Of a stretch of 64,000 nt of DNA, positions 35,963-44,651 are shown one piece after another (position 1 is the first letter of the stretch; each line of letters begins with the position of its first letter). The notes beneath the pieces were generated by a model. The model worked only from the letters and a program-made list of their open reading frames with translations. It made no database searches and was not told the DNA's origin. This DNA is from a virus: the IMG/VR virus record IMGVR_UViG_3300007276_000045, positions 1-64,000 of that record. One strand, given 5' to 3'. Both the position numbers and the translations under genes were made by a program.

Positions 35963-36465
35963 TATCCTATAGTAACCTCAACATCAAAAATATCTAACGA
36001 CTGATCAAGTAATTGAAGTGTTAGACTAACATAAAGCTGAGATCTCTCTGCCTGAAGAGGGTCTGAGTAGACAGACAACGTGATAACATTTACAGAGCTA
36101 AAATACCTCTCTAGTGTTCTAAGAATGTCTTGCTTTATTAAATAATAAGTTGTTTGATCTAATGGCTCAAACAGGTACCTTTCTAAGTTAAGGCCATAGT
36201 CTGGTAACATGACGCGCTCGCCTTTGTTACACATAAGAAGCTGCCTTAAGTTATTTCGAATGAGTTCTCTACCAGTCTCACCAGTGAAGTATGACCCCTC
36301 ACCTGTGTTATTTTGAAGGCTGGGGGGAGCACCTGTGACCGTCTTAAACTTACCCACAAGTGGGTAACACATACCCAGCTTCTTCTTATACTTAGACTGT
36401 ACCTTTCTTTTTACAGAAAGGCTGGGTTCAGCACCATATAAATTATTTGAAGTAGTAGTAGCCAT
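35962..36465 (-). CDS. gp25: Baseplate wedge protein (gp25/W-like)
   Basis: 167 residues (T4 gp25 is 132) with a basic N-terminal extension of about 55 residues. IRNNLRQLLMCNKGERVMLPDYGLNLERYLFEPLD is the strongly conserved gp25 segment (LLxTxxGERxxxPxxG-x-L). LERYFSSVNVITLSVYSDP completes the lysozyme-like fold that lacks enzyme activity. It links sheath and baseplate and nucleates sheath assembly. Translationally coupled to gp6-like. Confidence 0.95.
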   Translation of the reverse strand: MATTTSNNLYGAEPSLSVKRKVQSKYKKKLGMCYPLVGKFKTVTGAPPSLQNNTGEGSYFTGETGRELIRNNLRQLLMCNKGERVMLPDYGLNLERYLFEPLDQTTYYLIKQDILRTLERYFSSVNVITLSVYSDPLQAERSQLYVSLTLQLLDQSLDIFDVEVTIG

Positions 36466-39400
36466 TAATAGGAGTAAGTTCTAATATTTGTGAAAAAGCC
36501 TTTTTGTGCATTGTAGTTCTTCAATACTTCTACTGAAGTTAAGGCTCTATTATATAGCTTCATACTACCAATGAACCCATGTAGACCACTTTTTTTGCCG
36601 CCAAACTCTCCACCCATGAAGTTCATGCCTTGAGTGGTTCCAGCATAATTAGCTAAGTATGTTGCTGCGTCTGGGAAATCTATAACGTGCATACCGTCCG
36701 TGTAGCCCCCTCCGATAACCCACGGTGTCAACGCGGTCATGCCTCCAATAACTTTAGGGGTAGGCCCTTCCCACCACCAAAAGTCTCTAAATCCTAAGGC
36801 ATCTGGTGGGAATAAGGGTGCGTTAGGGGGTAGATAACTTTCAAAAGATTTTGTATAACTAAACGAATTAGAGTCCACCGTGGATGGAATATTCGGTGGA
36901 GTAGCCTCAGTAGTTCCAAAAGTGTCCGCAATGCTAGCAGTCGTTAACTCCTCACCGTTTAAGTATATGGATACTTGATCCATGCCATAGTCAATAGTAA
37001 TGGCCGTATGAACAAATGCGGTGCTACAGTCATTAAACTTATGACCTCCTGTAGTTGCGCTAGAAGTGTCAACCCTAATACCGAAGTACCCACTAGGAGG
37101 AACCTCATCTTGGATGCAATACCCAGAAGATCCTGATGCTGTTAGGAAAGTAACTGCGCTAGTATTGACTGACTGCGTAGGACTCATATGAAACACTAAT
37201 CCTGCGTTAAGATCATTATCTGCTGGGAGGTTTGATGGAGGCAAGTTCTTAGTTAATCTACGGTCTCTACTAAACCCAATAAGAAGCCCTTTGACAGCAT
37301 TGCTATTTGGGGGTGCTCCTGCCGCATCTCCAGTTGTGGCTCCACCCCTATTCTCACATCCTAAAATAACTCTATGGATAGATGATAAGCTACTATCAGC
37401 ATTCCAACCCGGATCATTCGGATTCGCTAGGTCTGGGACATGTGTCCAGAAATCAAAGGATGCTCCTGTTTGTCTGTATAAAAGGCTATCAATATTGTCA
37501 AAGCCTTCTTGTAGGCTAGCATACCCATACGGGCGATATGCTGAATGCAGATACTGGGTGTTGTTTGTTCTAGAAGAGGCTTTGCTATTCCCGTCCCCAT
37601 CAACACCTGAGAAGAAGTTACACACTCCTCTAAAGTAAGGCACACCGATCCCTGACGGGAAAACGCTATCTATTGAAGAAGCTACTATCTGAGCAGGTGC
37701 CTCAAATGTAGACGAGGTAGCACAGTTAATGGACAAATACTTGTCGGAGTCTGGTAGAACTAGGTCTGCGTCTAAGAAGTTATAAACCGCAGCAAGACCG
37801 TCTGTTGATATCATATCGGTTAATGAGAGGACGGTTCCACTAGTGCCCGATGCTCCGGGATCAGAGGTAATAATTTGTCCAACTCCAACCTCAGGAACTA
37901 TAAGATCTTTAGCAGTAAACTCGTCTTGAGGAACTTCACTCTTAATAAACTCAGGGCAAAGGGGCAACACTACACCAGAAACCTCTGCTGGGTTAAATAA
38001 TAGATTCTGCTGCTTAGATTGCTCTACTGCGATAAGACCCGCATCTAGATTTTGGAAGTTGTTGATAGGGATCTCTCCCAAAACAGCAGGCTGTTCGGCT
38101 GGTGCTAGCAGAACATGCACTTCAATCTGCTTCTTGCGTCTTTTGATTTTGTTGTCGTGATCTGCAATCTTAGAGAACATGACTTGTCTTTGGTTACTAA
38201 GGACCGCACTGTCTTCAGTATACCCTGAAGATTTCAACTCCCCAACATAAGCGGATAGATCATAAAGTTCTCGGTTTCTATTATCAATTAGAACCTGTAA
38301 GAAATGATCGGTGTCGTAGTATTGTTGAATCTGAGGATCTTCATTAATATAATCCAAATCAAACGCTGTGTTAGCCCACTTGTTAAATGTGTGCCAACTT
38401 ACGATCTCACCCTTACCTCCAATATTAGGATTGTATGCGTGTAAATACTTTAGTGCCTCAGGAGGAACTCCTGTTCCTGCTCTCGGATTCCCAGATGCAT
38501 CGTAGTAAATAGCACTTACAATGTTGGTTATACATCCAGAGTAGTTTAATCCTCCACCATAAGAATCATAATAAATCCCTGTACGCGAGAACAAGAACTG
38601 GCCCTGATTGGAGACAGGAGGCTCCATCCCACTTACATTAATTACATCTACAAACGGGTTAAACCCATCATCGCTAGGGATGATAGGGTTGCCTTGGGCA
38701 TCTGTCTCGCAGTCGATTAGTTTAAACGAGGTAAGCCCTGAGAGCGCGTCTCCCAGCGTTTTGCTAGGGTCGTTAGGGTCAGGCATGTTGTTCCAGAACA
38801 CAGGCTCAGGGTTGTTCTCAGGGTCTGCCTGACGCGCTTGTTTAATCTCTCGGATGGACTGTAGCTGCTTATCTGCACCAGCCACGAAACCAGCGGCTTG
38901 CTCTAAAGTTTCTTTATTATCGTCGTAAACTTGGCTTGCTGCTTCTAGTGCTGGGGGAGGTGGGTCGAATGCAATCTCTTCTCCCGTTACGGGATCAATA
39001 GCCGTAAAGCCCACCATCTTATCTGCGATTGCAGATGGGCCTTTTTGCAATGCGCTATAGGATTTAAATTGGTCTAAACAATTCTTAACACTATCAATCT
39101 GGTTCCCGATGTTTTGCCCAATTACAACAGCTTGTGCTCCAAACCCTAGGATAGTCCCTAGACCTTGGAGATCATTAAGCCCCTGTAAGGCGTTTTGCTC
39201 AATACCTTTATTGGAAGAACTTGAAACAAAAACAAACCTTCCAAGAGTAGTATCATACTCTACGATACCCGTATCAAGGAATACCGAACGCATAACATCT
39301 TTGAATACGGAATCGGCTAATGCCTTACCTTCATTAATGCCTTTCGACATATCGTTTAGGATAGGTGATGGGAAGGCTTGAAGAACCTCCTTTGTAAAAT

Positions 39401-39506
39401 CCAACATACATTGAGGAACTCCGAACTGTGCCCCTAAGGCACCCAGAACGGGTTGATCAGATGTGGTAATAATACCTGCTGCTTTTGTGAAATCAAATGT
39501 TGCCAT
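36465..39506 (-). CDS. Large virion protein with C-terminal LamG/concanavalin-like domain
   Basis: 1013 residues. The N-terminal 260 residues are helical. The centre has KIADHDNKIKRRKKQIEVHVLL. The C-terminal 330 residues form a LamG-type jelly roll: GLVFHMSP, THxAITIDYG-type strand (TAITIDYGMDQVSIYLNGEEL), and the closing GFIGSMKLYNRALTSVEVLKNYNAQ. That ending is common in phage structural proteins with lectin-like domains. It lies between spike and gp25-like genes, so it is probably a baseplate protein that may touch host glycans. Confidence 0.75.
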   Translation of the reverse strand: MATFDFTKAAGIITTSDQPVLGALGAQFGVPQCMLDFTKEVLQAFPSPILNDMSKGINEGKALADSVFKDVMRSVFLDTGIVEYDTTLGRFVFVSSSSNKGIEQNALQGLNDLQGLGTILGFGAQAVVIGQNIGNQIDSVKNCLDQFKSYSALQKGPSAIADKMVGFTAIDPVTGEEIAFDPPPPALEAASQVYDDNKETLEQAAGFVAGADKQLQSIREIKQARQADPENNPEPVFWNNMPDPNDPSKTLGDALSGLTSFKLIDCETDAQGNPIIPSDDGFNPFVDVINVSGMEPPVSNQGQFLFSRTGIYYDSYGGGLNYSGCITNIVSAIYYDASGNPRAGTGVPPEALKYLHAYNPNIGGKGEIVSWHTFNKWANTAFDLDYINEDPQIQQYYDTDHFLQVLIDNRNRELYDLSAYVGELKSSGYTEDSAVLSNQRQVMFSKIADHDNKIKRRKKQIEVHVLLAPAEQPAVLGEIPINNFQNLDAGLIAVEQSKQQNLLFNPAEVSGVVLPLCPEFIKSEVPQDEFTAKDLIVPEVGVGQIITSDPGASGTSGTVLSLTDMISTDGLAAVYNFLDADLVLPDSDKYLSINCATSSTFEAPAQIVASSIDSVFPSGIGVPYFRGVCNFFSGVDGDGNSKASSRTNNTQYLHSAYRPYGYASLQEGFDNIDSLLYRQTGASFDFWTHVPDLANPNDPGWNADSSLSSIHRVILGCENRGGATTGDAAGAPPNSNAVKGLLIGFSRDRRLTKNLPPSNLPADNDLNAGLVFHMSPTQSVNTSAVTFLTASGSSGYCIQDEVPPSGYFGIRVDTSSATTGGHKFNDCSTAFVHTAITIDYGMDQVSIYLNGEELTTASIADTFGTTEATPPNIPSTVDSNSFSYTKSFESYLPPNAPLFPPDALGFRDFWWWEGPTPKVIGGMTALTPWVIGGGYTDGMHVIDFPDAATYLANYAGTTQGMNFMGGEFGGKKSGLHGFIGSMKLYNRALTSVEVLKNYNAQKGFFTNIRTYSY

Positions 39507-40726
39507 TATGCTGTGTATGGTCCTCCACCAAGACTGTCGTTGATTCTAACCTGAGGTCCACCATCAATGGTAACCACTCCTCCGTTAATGTCAACTGCGC
39601 TCTGTCCATTAATTTGTACTTCTGGGCTGTTAATCTCCACCTTCGTATCGCTCTGTAGTGTAAGCTTTCCAGCGGCAACAACGTCAACGCTGCCCCCACC
39701 ATCAATTATGATTCTAGAGTTTTGTCCCGGAGTATTTATATAGATCACTGAGTCATCTTCTTTTGCTTCGAGAGAAATGTTGTTATGATGACTCACCAAT
39801 TGAATGCACCCAGTGGTCTGATTTCCAAAGACCCCTTGGCGACTAGCCTTATACCCGCCTACTCCCGGATCTCCAAGCTTGGTATGCTTCTGGGCACCAT
39901 ACTCTTTAGACCCTGTAGACTTGTTTTCGATCTGCATATTCAAACCATCTTCTACCCAAATATGAAATCTGTTAAATAGGGTGTACATATTAACAGGACC
40001 GTGAGTACGCATATGGTATTCCCCCTCTGCAAAGGGGCTTTCTGGGCTAAGGCCAGTGCTCCAAATGAAGAAGTCCTTACCCCTGTGCTCGTTTGTCATT
40101 ACAATACCGTCAACGACTGGGGAGTCAACAGCTTGAATACGTTTACCATTTCCACTCATGATACCAATGGCATAATCTTGGAATGGGTCGGCAGATTCAG
40201 AAGTTGAGTTGTACCTATCGGTAATCTGGAAAGCGTCACCTCGGTGGTTAGTAAAGCCTAGCTGCTCAGGGATTACACCCTTTCCATCATACATTCCTTT
40301 GAATCTTTCAGGAATCCAACCTAGGTTTTCTTTAGTGGAGACTGCTACCTGATCTTCTGCTAATCCCGGACCATGCTGTCCCGGTTTGTTTTTTGGCACA
40401 TACTCAGTGCTGGGCGTGGCTTTCTTATTTGCAAAATTTCTATCTTGTTGGTTGTTCCCCTCAATAGCTCCCATAACAGAACCCAGATAAAAGTAACCCT
40501 TAAAGTTATCTCCATCTAATGCTGCGTTTGGTTCATACCCTACCAAAACTTGAGCACCTACAGGTGGTAAAAAGAACGCACCTTCCTTGGAGTTTCCGTA
40601 AGGAGACACATACCTGACATTCTCCACAATAGCTCTACCCTCTTCAACGGGTCCAAACGAGACCTTAAATAGACCTGTTCTGGAGATGTCTGCTTTTGAT
40701 TTTACTGTTCCAATTTTAAGATCCAT
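39506..40726 (-). CDS. gp5: Baseplate central spike protein (gp5-like, no lysozyme domain)
   Basis: 406 residues. The N-terminal 90 residues (GLFKVSFGPVEEGRA, FFLPPVGAQVLVGYEPN) form an OB-fold as in gp5/VgrG. The last 120 residues are repetitive strands (VYINTPGQNSRIIIDGGG, VEINSPEVQINGQSAVDINGG) of the trimeric beta-helix needle. T4 gp5 has a lysozyme between these parts; here the middle shows no recognisable lysozyme, so peptidoglycan digestion must be done elsewhere. It acts with the hub gene just upstream and the PAAR tip. Confidence 0.85.
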   Translation of the reverse strand: MDLKIGTVKSKADISRTGLFKVSFGPVEEGRAIVENVRYVSPYGNSKEGAFFLPPVGAQVLVGYEPNAALDGDNFKGYFYLGSVMGAIEGNNQQDRNFANKKATPSTEYVPKNKPGQHGPGLAEDQVAVSTKENLGWIPERFKGMYDGKGVIPEQLGFTNHRGDAFQITDRYNSTSESADPFQDYAIGIMSGNGKRIQAVDSPVVDGIVMTNEHRGKDFFIWSTGLSPESPFAEGEYHMRTHGPVNMYTLFNRFHIWVEDGLNMQIENKSTGSKEYGAQKHTKLGDPGVGGYKASRQGVFGNQTTGCIQLVSHHNNISLEAKEDDSVIYINTPGQNSRIIIDGGGSVDVVAAGKLTLQSDTKVEINSPEVQINGQSAVDINGGVVTIDGGPQVRINDSLGGGPYTA

Positions 40727-43470
40727 CAGTCATCCTCATTGGGTTTCGCAAGCCCCTTGTTTCCGGGTCTTGATAGGTAGAAAGTAGATTTAGCAGACTG
40801 CGCTGAAATTGAATGCTTAAACCCAATCATATTATAGATGCCACTAAACCAAGTAGTATTGCCTTTATAGCTTTCTTGGGGATTATTTGGGATAGTAATT
40901 CTAGGTTCCACACAGTGAACAACACACGCCTTATTTAACACTCTTCGATCTGTGGATAAGGCAAACATAGGCAAAGTGCTAATGTTTCCATTCAAAGCCA
41001 TCTGGTTAATATTTTGTGTTACACGAACACTATTTGCAATCGCTGCCTTACTGGGATTCTTTGAAGGAGTAACCTGCTCCATGGTGGGCTTAGAAGCTTT
41101 GTATAATTGAGAAAATGCTTCCCACATAAATTTCATGAACTTTTGTTTACCATCCAAACCGCCGAACCAGTCACTTGAGAAAGACTTGTCAGACATGTTC
41201 TGATACTTATCGGAGTCTAATTGATCGAAAACCTCTTGCCACTGCTCGAAGTTTTGGATATCATCTCCACTGAGGTAATCGTGGTCGTAGTAATTTTCCA
41301 TCAACTTTTCAAAACCCCTAGGCACTTTTGTCTCAGGGTCAACGTCAGTCAGATCTAAAGTTGCAATGCCCTTAAATATGCGTGCAGCCTCGGCTTCAAA
41401 GCCAGCAGGGATCATACCTGCTACGCCTCCAAAAGCCTGCCTTCCAATCGGGCTTGAGGAGTTCATTGCTGCAATATACTGATTGTCTAAATTAAAATTA
41501 ACAGATAAGATATTTGGGTTCTTATTTCCAAAGCTAAACAATGGCATTCGAGAAGCTAGTAAAGGATTAGCTTTTTTCGCATCCTTGGAAGCGTTCTGTA
41601 AGTTTGTATCTGCTGGGAAGGTAGCGTCTAATTCGTTACTACCATTGTACTGTTTTCCAAAGGGGCCAATCCAACTAGTAGGAACAAAGTAATCGAACAC
41701 ATCTTTAGCAAACTCTGAATTAAGACCTCGTAGCTGATCCAATCGGTGAACGTAGTCGGTTAGTTTCTCATCAACGTAGGCTAATAGGTCACCTGTGTCT
41801 GCAAAAGAAGCATCCTTTATAGTTTGCTCCTCTGCATCTGCGTCTTGTGCCTTTGCTCTAGCCTTAGCAGTTGTTTCATAAACTCTACCATATAAAACTT
41901 GATCTACAATGTTTCTTTCGCCCCATAGAAGAACAGGCTGTCTATTATTAGTAATTAGACCTTTTTCAAATAAAATCTGAATAAGGTTGAAGTCGGTAAT
42001 AACATTAACCTGATTCATAAACTGAGTGGGGATGGCTTTATCGTCTGGAGCGTATTCAGCCATCTTGTTTGCGATGGCCTTACCTACCTCACTTAGAGTC
42101 TGTAGGAAGGTCTTCTTAGGAATTTCAGTTTGTAGAACTGCTCTGTAGTGATTCTTAGCAAACCAATCTGTTACCTTATCAGCAGATCCACACTCCTCAA
42201 TATACTCAAAAACATTCTCTCCGATAGCTCCTGTGAAGTTAGAATCTGATCCCGTATCAACCTCACACATACCTAATCCTATACCCTCCAAACACTTGGA
42301 ATATCCTAGCACATCATCCGCTAAATCTTTCCAACTGCCGGGATTGGGGGCACCGAAGTCCGTCATCCCTAAAGTAAGAACCTCCCCTACGGAGGCGTAT
42401 ACACTATCTTGCATCTCAGCGTAATACCCCTGCAAATAGAAGTCTAAGTCTGGCATGAAGACCAAGACGTTTTCAGATTTATTAGTCGCTGATCTAATGA
42501 AATTTTCTATAGCTCCAACTACGGCCCAGTGAAGGCTAGGCTTAAAAGAATTACCGTCCCCATCGAAACTTAACCCCTCCTCAACTTCACTCCTCTCCGA
42601 AGCTTGAATTTGGTAGGTTTTTACAAACTCATCTGCCTCCTTCTTAAACCCTTCCTCACTGAATAGTCTAAATTTTGAAACACCCTTACATAGTAATCCT
42701 TTATTAAAGTTAATACCAAGAGGACTAACTCCGAGTTGGGTCAAGTTAGGATGAATACTTTTTCCAGTAAAGTGCATAGTTAAAGTTCTAACACCATCGC
42801 CTGTAAACCCATAATCAATTCTAAGAATTTTTCCGAAGCACTGCACAGGTGCCCAGTCCTGCAAGTTGCTCCCTATACCATAGGTGATATACACCTGCCT
42901 TTGCATCTTACCCGTATAAGCTTTTAATTGATCTTTAATAGATTGATTTTTATCATCATCATCTAATACAGAAGTATTTGCAATCTCTGTTTCTATTGCA
43001 TCAAGCTTATCTTCAAGTTTTGTGCGTTCCTGTTTGAGATCCTCAAGATTCTTCTTTGGACCAATATAGTTTTTCCTTTGGGCATTTTCTTGGTCTTTCT
43101 TTAATTGAGCAAGTTCATTGTCAGCTAAAAACTTCTCAGACTCTAAAGCCTCTAGACGCTGTAGGAATGGGTCTGATTTAATATCTAACTGCATCCCCAA
43201 GCTATTGTCTAACATCTCACTCTCAAAAACACCTTGTGGGTCCATGATCTTTAGTTTCATTTGGTTATCAGAATCTCCTCCACCAAATGAATGAACCAAA
43301 TCCAGAAAGTTTGAATTCGGAGCATTAGAGAAGATCATGGTTTCTCGTTTCTTACCATCGCTCTGACTATCAATAAACTTTTTAAACGAACCAAAATCCT
43401 TAGTGTTCTGGAACGCGATCATTGCTTCAGGGTCGTAGCTAACTACGATGTTGGCAGCAGGGATATACAT
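40726..43470 (-). CDS. Baseplate hub protein (gp27/gpD-like) with coiled-coil insertion
   Basis: 914 residues. The N-terminal 225 residues show a hub-like barrel, FLDLVHSFGGG, NQMKLKIMDP, then VYITYGIGSNLQDWAPVQCFGKILRIDYGF. It is interrupted at about 105-170 by a charged coiled coil (LEALESEKFLADNELAQLKK...LEDKLDAIETEI). The long C-terminal part is mixed. It precedes the spike gene, as hub proteins do. The ATG at 43470 is 5 nt from the TATAAT core of a promoter and lacks a Shine-Dalgarno site. The hub call is from position and pattern. Confidence 0.65.
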   Translation of the reverse strand: MYIPAANIVVSYDPEAMIAFQNTKDFGSFKKFIDSQSDGKKRETMIFSNAPNSNFLDLVHSFGGGDSDNQMKLKIMDPQGVFESEMLDNSLGMQLDIKSDPFLQRLEALESEKFLADNELAQLKKDQENAQRKNYIGPKKNLEDLKQERTKLEDKLDAIETEIANTSVLDDDDKNQSIKDQLKAYTGKMQRQVYITYGIGSNLQDWAPVQCFGKILRIDYGFTGDGVRTLTMHFTGKSIHPNLTQLGVSPLGINFNKGLLCKGVSKFRLFSEEGFKKEADEFVKTYQIQASERSEVEEGLSFDGDGNSFKPSLHWAVVGAIENFIRSATNKSENVLVFMPDLDFYLQGYYAEMQDSVYASVGEVLTLGMTDFGAPNPGSWKDLADDVLGYSKCLEGIGLGMCEVDTGSDSNFTGAIGENVFEYIEECGSADKVTDWFAKNHYRAVLQTEIPKKTFLQTLSEVGKAIANKMAEYAPDDKAIPTQFMNQVNVITDFNLIQILFEKGLITNNRQPVLLWGERNIVDQVLYGRVYETTAKARAKAQDADAEEQTIKDASFADTGDLLAYVDEKLTDYVHRLDQLRGLNSEFAKDVFDYFVPTSWIGPFGKQYNGSNELDATFPADTNLQNASKDAKKANPLLASRMPLFSFGNKNPNILSVNFNLDNQYIAAMNSSSPIGRQAFGGVAGMIPAGFEAEAARIFKGIATLDLTDVDPETKVPRGFEKLMENYYDHDYLSGDDIQNFEQWQEVFDQLDSDKYQNMSDKSFSSDWFGGLDGKQKFMKFMWEAFSQLYKASKPTMEQVTPSKNPSKAAIANSVRVTQNINQMALNGNISTLPMFALSTDRRVLNKACVVHCVEPRITIPNNPQESYKGNTTWFSGIYNMIGFKHSISAQSAKSTFYLSRPGNKGLAKPNEDD

Positions 43471-43472
43471 GA

Positions 43473-43482
43473 TATATTATAG
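43473..43482 (-). promoter_or_regulatory. CTATAATATA promoter before the hub gene
   Basis: Minus-strand CTATAATATA; the TATAAT core ends 5 nt before the ATG at 43470. It overlaps the last codon and stop of the gp53-like gene. It is a variant of the common CTATAATAG box, and its start geometry suggests a leaderless hub mRNA. Confidence 0.45.
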
Positions 43483-43779
43483 TGGCAGCCTAATTGCTTC
43501 ACCAGATTTCAATTGTTCGAATACATCAAAAATAGCGTTTCGTTCACAAATTACCCACCAAGAAAGAGGACTCTCTAAGAACAAGTTTGAAATCAAATCA
43601 GGTCGATGCTCGTAACCTAGTGGAATGTTTCCATTAGTGTTTCTAAAATTTCTAAGACCCTTCTCGCCTGCGAAGAAGTCCTCATACTGTGCGCTGCCTA
43701 CTGAAGTTTTTAAAACCTTTCCTTTGTGTTTAATCTCAACTTGCCCGTAAGACGATCTTGAACCTTTTTTTCTTTCCAT
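43477..43779 (-). CDS. gp53: Baseplate wedge protein (gp53/LysM-like)
   Basis: 100 residues, shorter than T4 gp53 (196). GYEHRPDLISNLFLESPLSWWVICERNAIFDVFEQLKSGEAIRLP matches the gp53-type pattern in which D-hyd-I-x-x-hyd-F/Y precedes a WW motif, and a LysM-like strand-helix ends in xxGxxIxxP. It binds gp25/gp6 in the wedge. It is coupled by a 1-nt overlap to the upstream initiator-like gene. Confidence 0.8.
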   Translation of the reverse strand: MERKKGSRSSYGQVEIKHKGKVLKTSVGSAQYEDFFAGEKGLRNFRNTNGNIPLGYEHRPDLISNLFLESPLSWWVICERNAIFDVFEQLKSGEAIRLPL

Positions 43780-44651
43780 TAGTTAGACCCCTTCCAAAAT
43801 CCACCCGCAGCCAAGGGGTCTGTGGTGTGTGGTGAGTTAATAGCACTTTCCCATCCTGTTAAGTTATCTCTCTTTGTAAATACAGCAGGATCATAAGTGC
43901 TAAAATCTCCAGTCCTTATTTCCTCTAAATTGAGGCTAATTTTTACAACTCTAGGTGTAGTGGTTTCTAAGTCGTAACCTCCAGCTTCATCATAAGAAAT
44001 ATTATACGATTTACAAACACAAGGAACTTGTTGATACATCGTGCCAAAGTCTATCCTAATCAGTGGTGGGCCAAGCAAGGGATTAGTAGCTTTATTAACT
44101 ACAGAAGTTCTGAGTAGCGCAACGAAAAATAATAAAGTGTCTAATACTCTGTTTCTGTCCGTCAAAGATAAAGTATTTAGAAAAGCAGCATTTAAATCAA
44201 CCCCAAATGGCCCATCAAAATTATCATCATCTAACTGTAGCCGAACAAAAGCTTTTTCTACTGCTAGAGACAGTGATTTGTTAGGGTCACCGGGTAAAGG
44301 CTTTGAAGAAAACTTAGCGTCCTTCGTGAATAAAAGTTGCTGGGACTCCTTGCTACTGCCTGAGTACACACGAATAAACCTACTAATTCCCATTGGGTGT
44401 TGTGCTAGGTGAGGTAGTGTCATGTTGAAAGACAACTTAAACTTCCTAGAGGAAGCTCCTGTGTATGCATATAATGCGCCTGCTCGCCCTATGGGGTTAT
44501 ACTCAGCGTAGTTAGCACTTTGGGTTTCCGTGATCGTTGGGTTCTCGTAAAAAGGTAAGAAGACTGTCGTGGTTTCTCCATCTTCACTAGGGTATTCAAA
44601 GATGAGTTTATTCCTCTCAGAGAAATATCTGTTATTAAAAAAGTTACTCAT
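43779..44651 (-). CDS. Tail tube initiator / baseplate protein (gp54/gp48-like)
   Basis: 290 residues (T4 gp54 is 320). VFLPFYENPTITETQSANYAEYNPIGRAGALYAYTGASSRKFKLSFNMTLPHLA has the A-x-Y-x-x-x-x-I/P-x-GR...Y-x-YTGA..R signature of baseplate-to-tube proteins in contractile phages. GTMYQQVPCVCKSYNISYDEAGGYDLET resembles the second barrel. It sits between tape measure and gp53-like genes, which fits an initiator of tube polymerisation. Whether it equals gp48 or gp54 is uncertain. Confidence 0.7.
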   Translation of the reverse strand: MSNFFNNRYFSERNKLIFEYPSEDGETTTVFLPFYENPTITETQSANYAEYNPIGRAGALYAYTGASSRKFKLSFNMTLPHLAQHPMGISRFIRVYSGSSKESQQLLFTKDAKFSSKPLPGDPNKSLSLAVEKAFVRLQLDDDNFDGPFGVDLNAAFLNTLSLTDRNRVLDTLLFFVALLRTSVVNKATNPLLGPPLIRIDFGTMYQQVPCVCKSYNISYDEAGGYDLETTTPRVVKISLNLEEIRTGDFSTYDPAVFTKRDNLTGWESAINSPHTTDPLAAGGFWKGSN

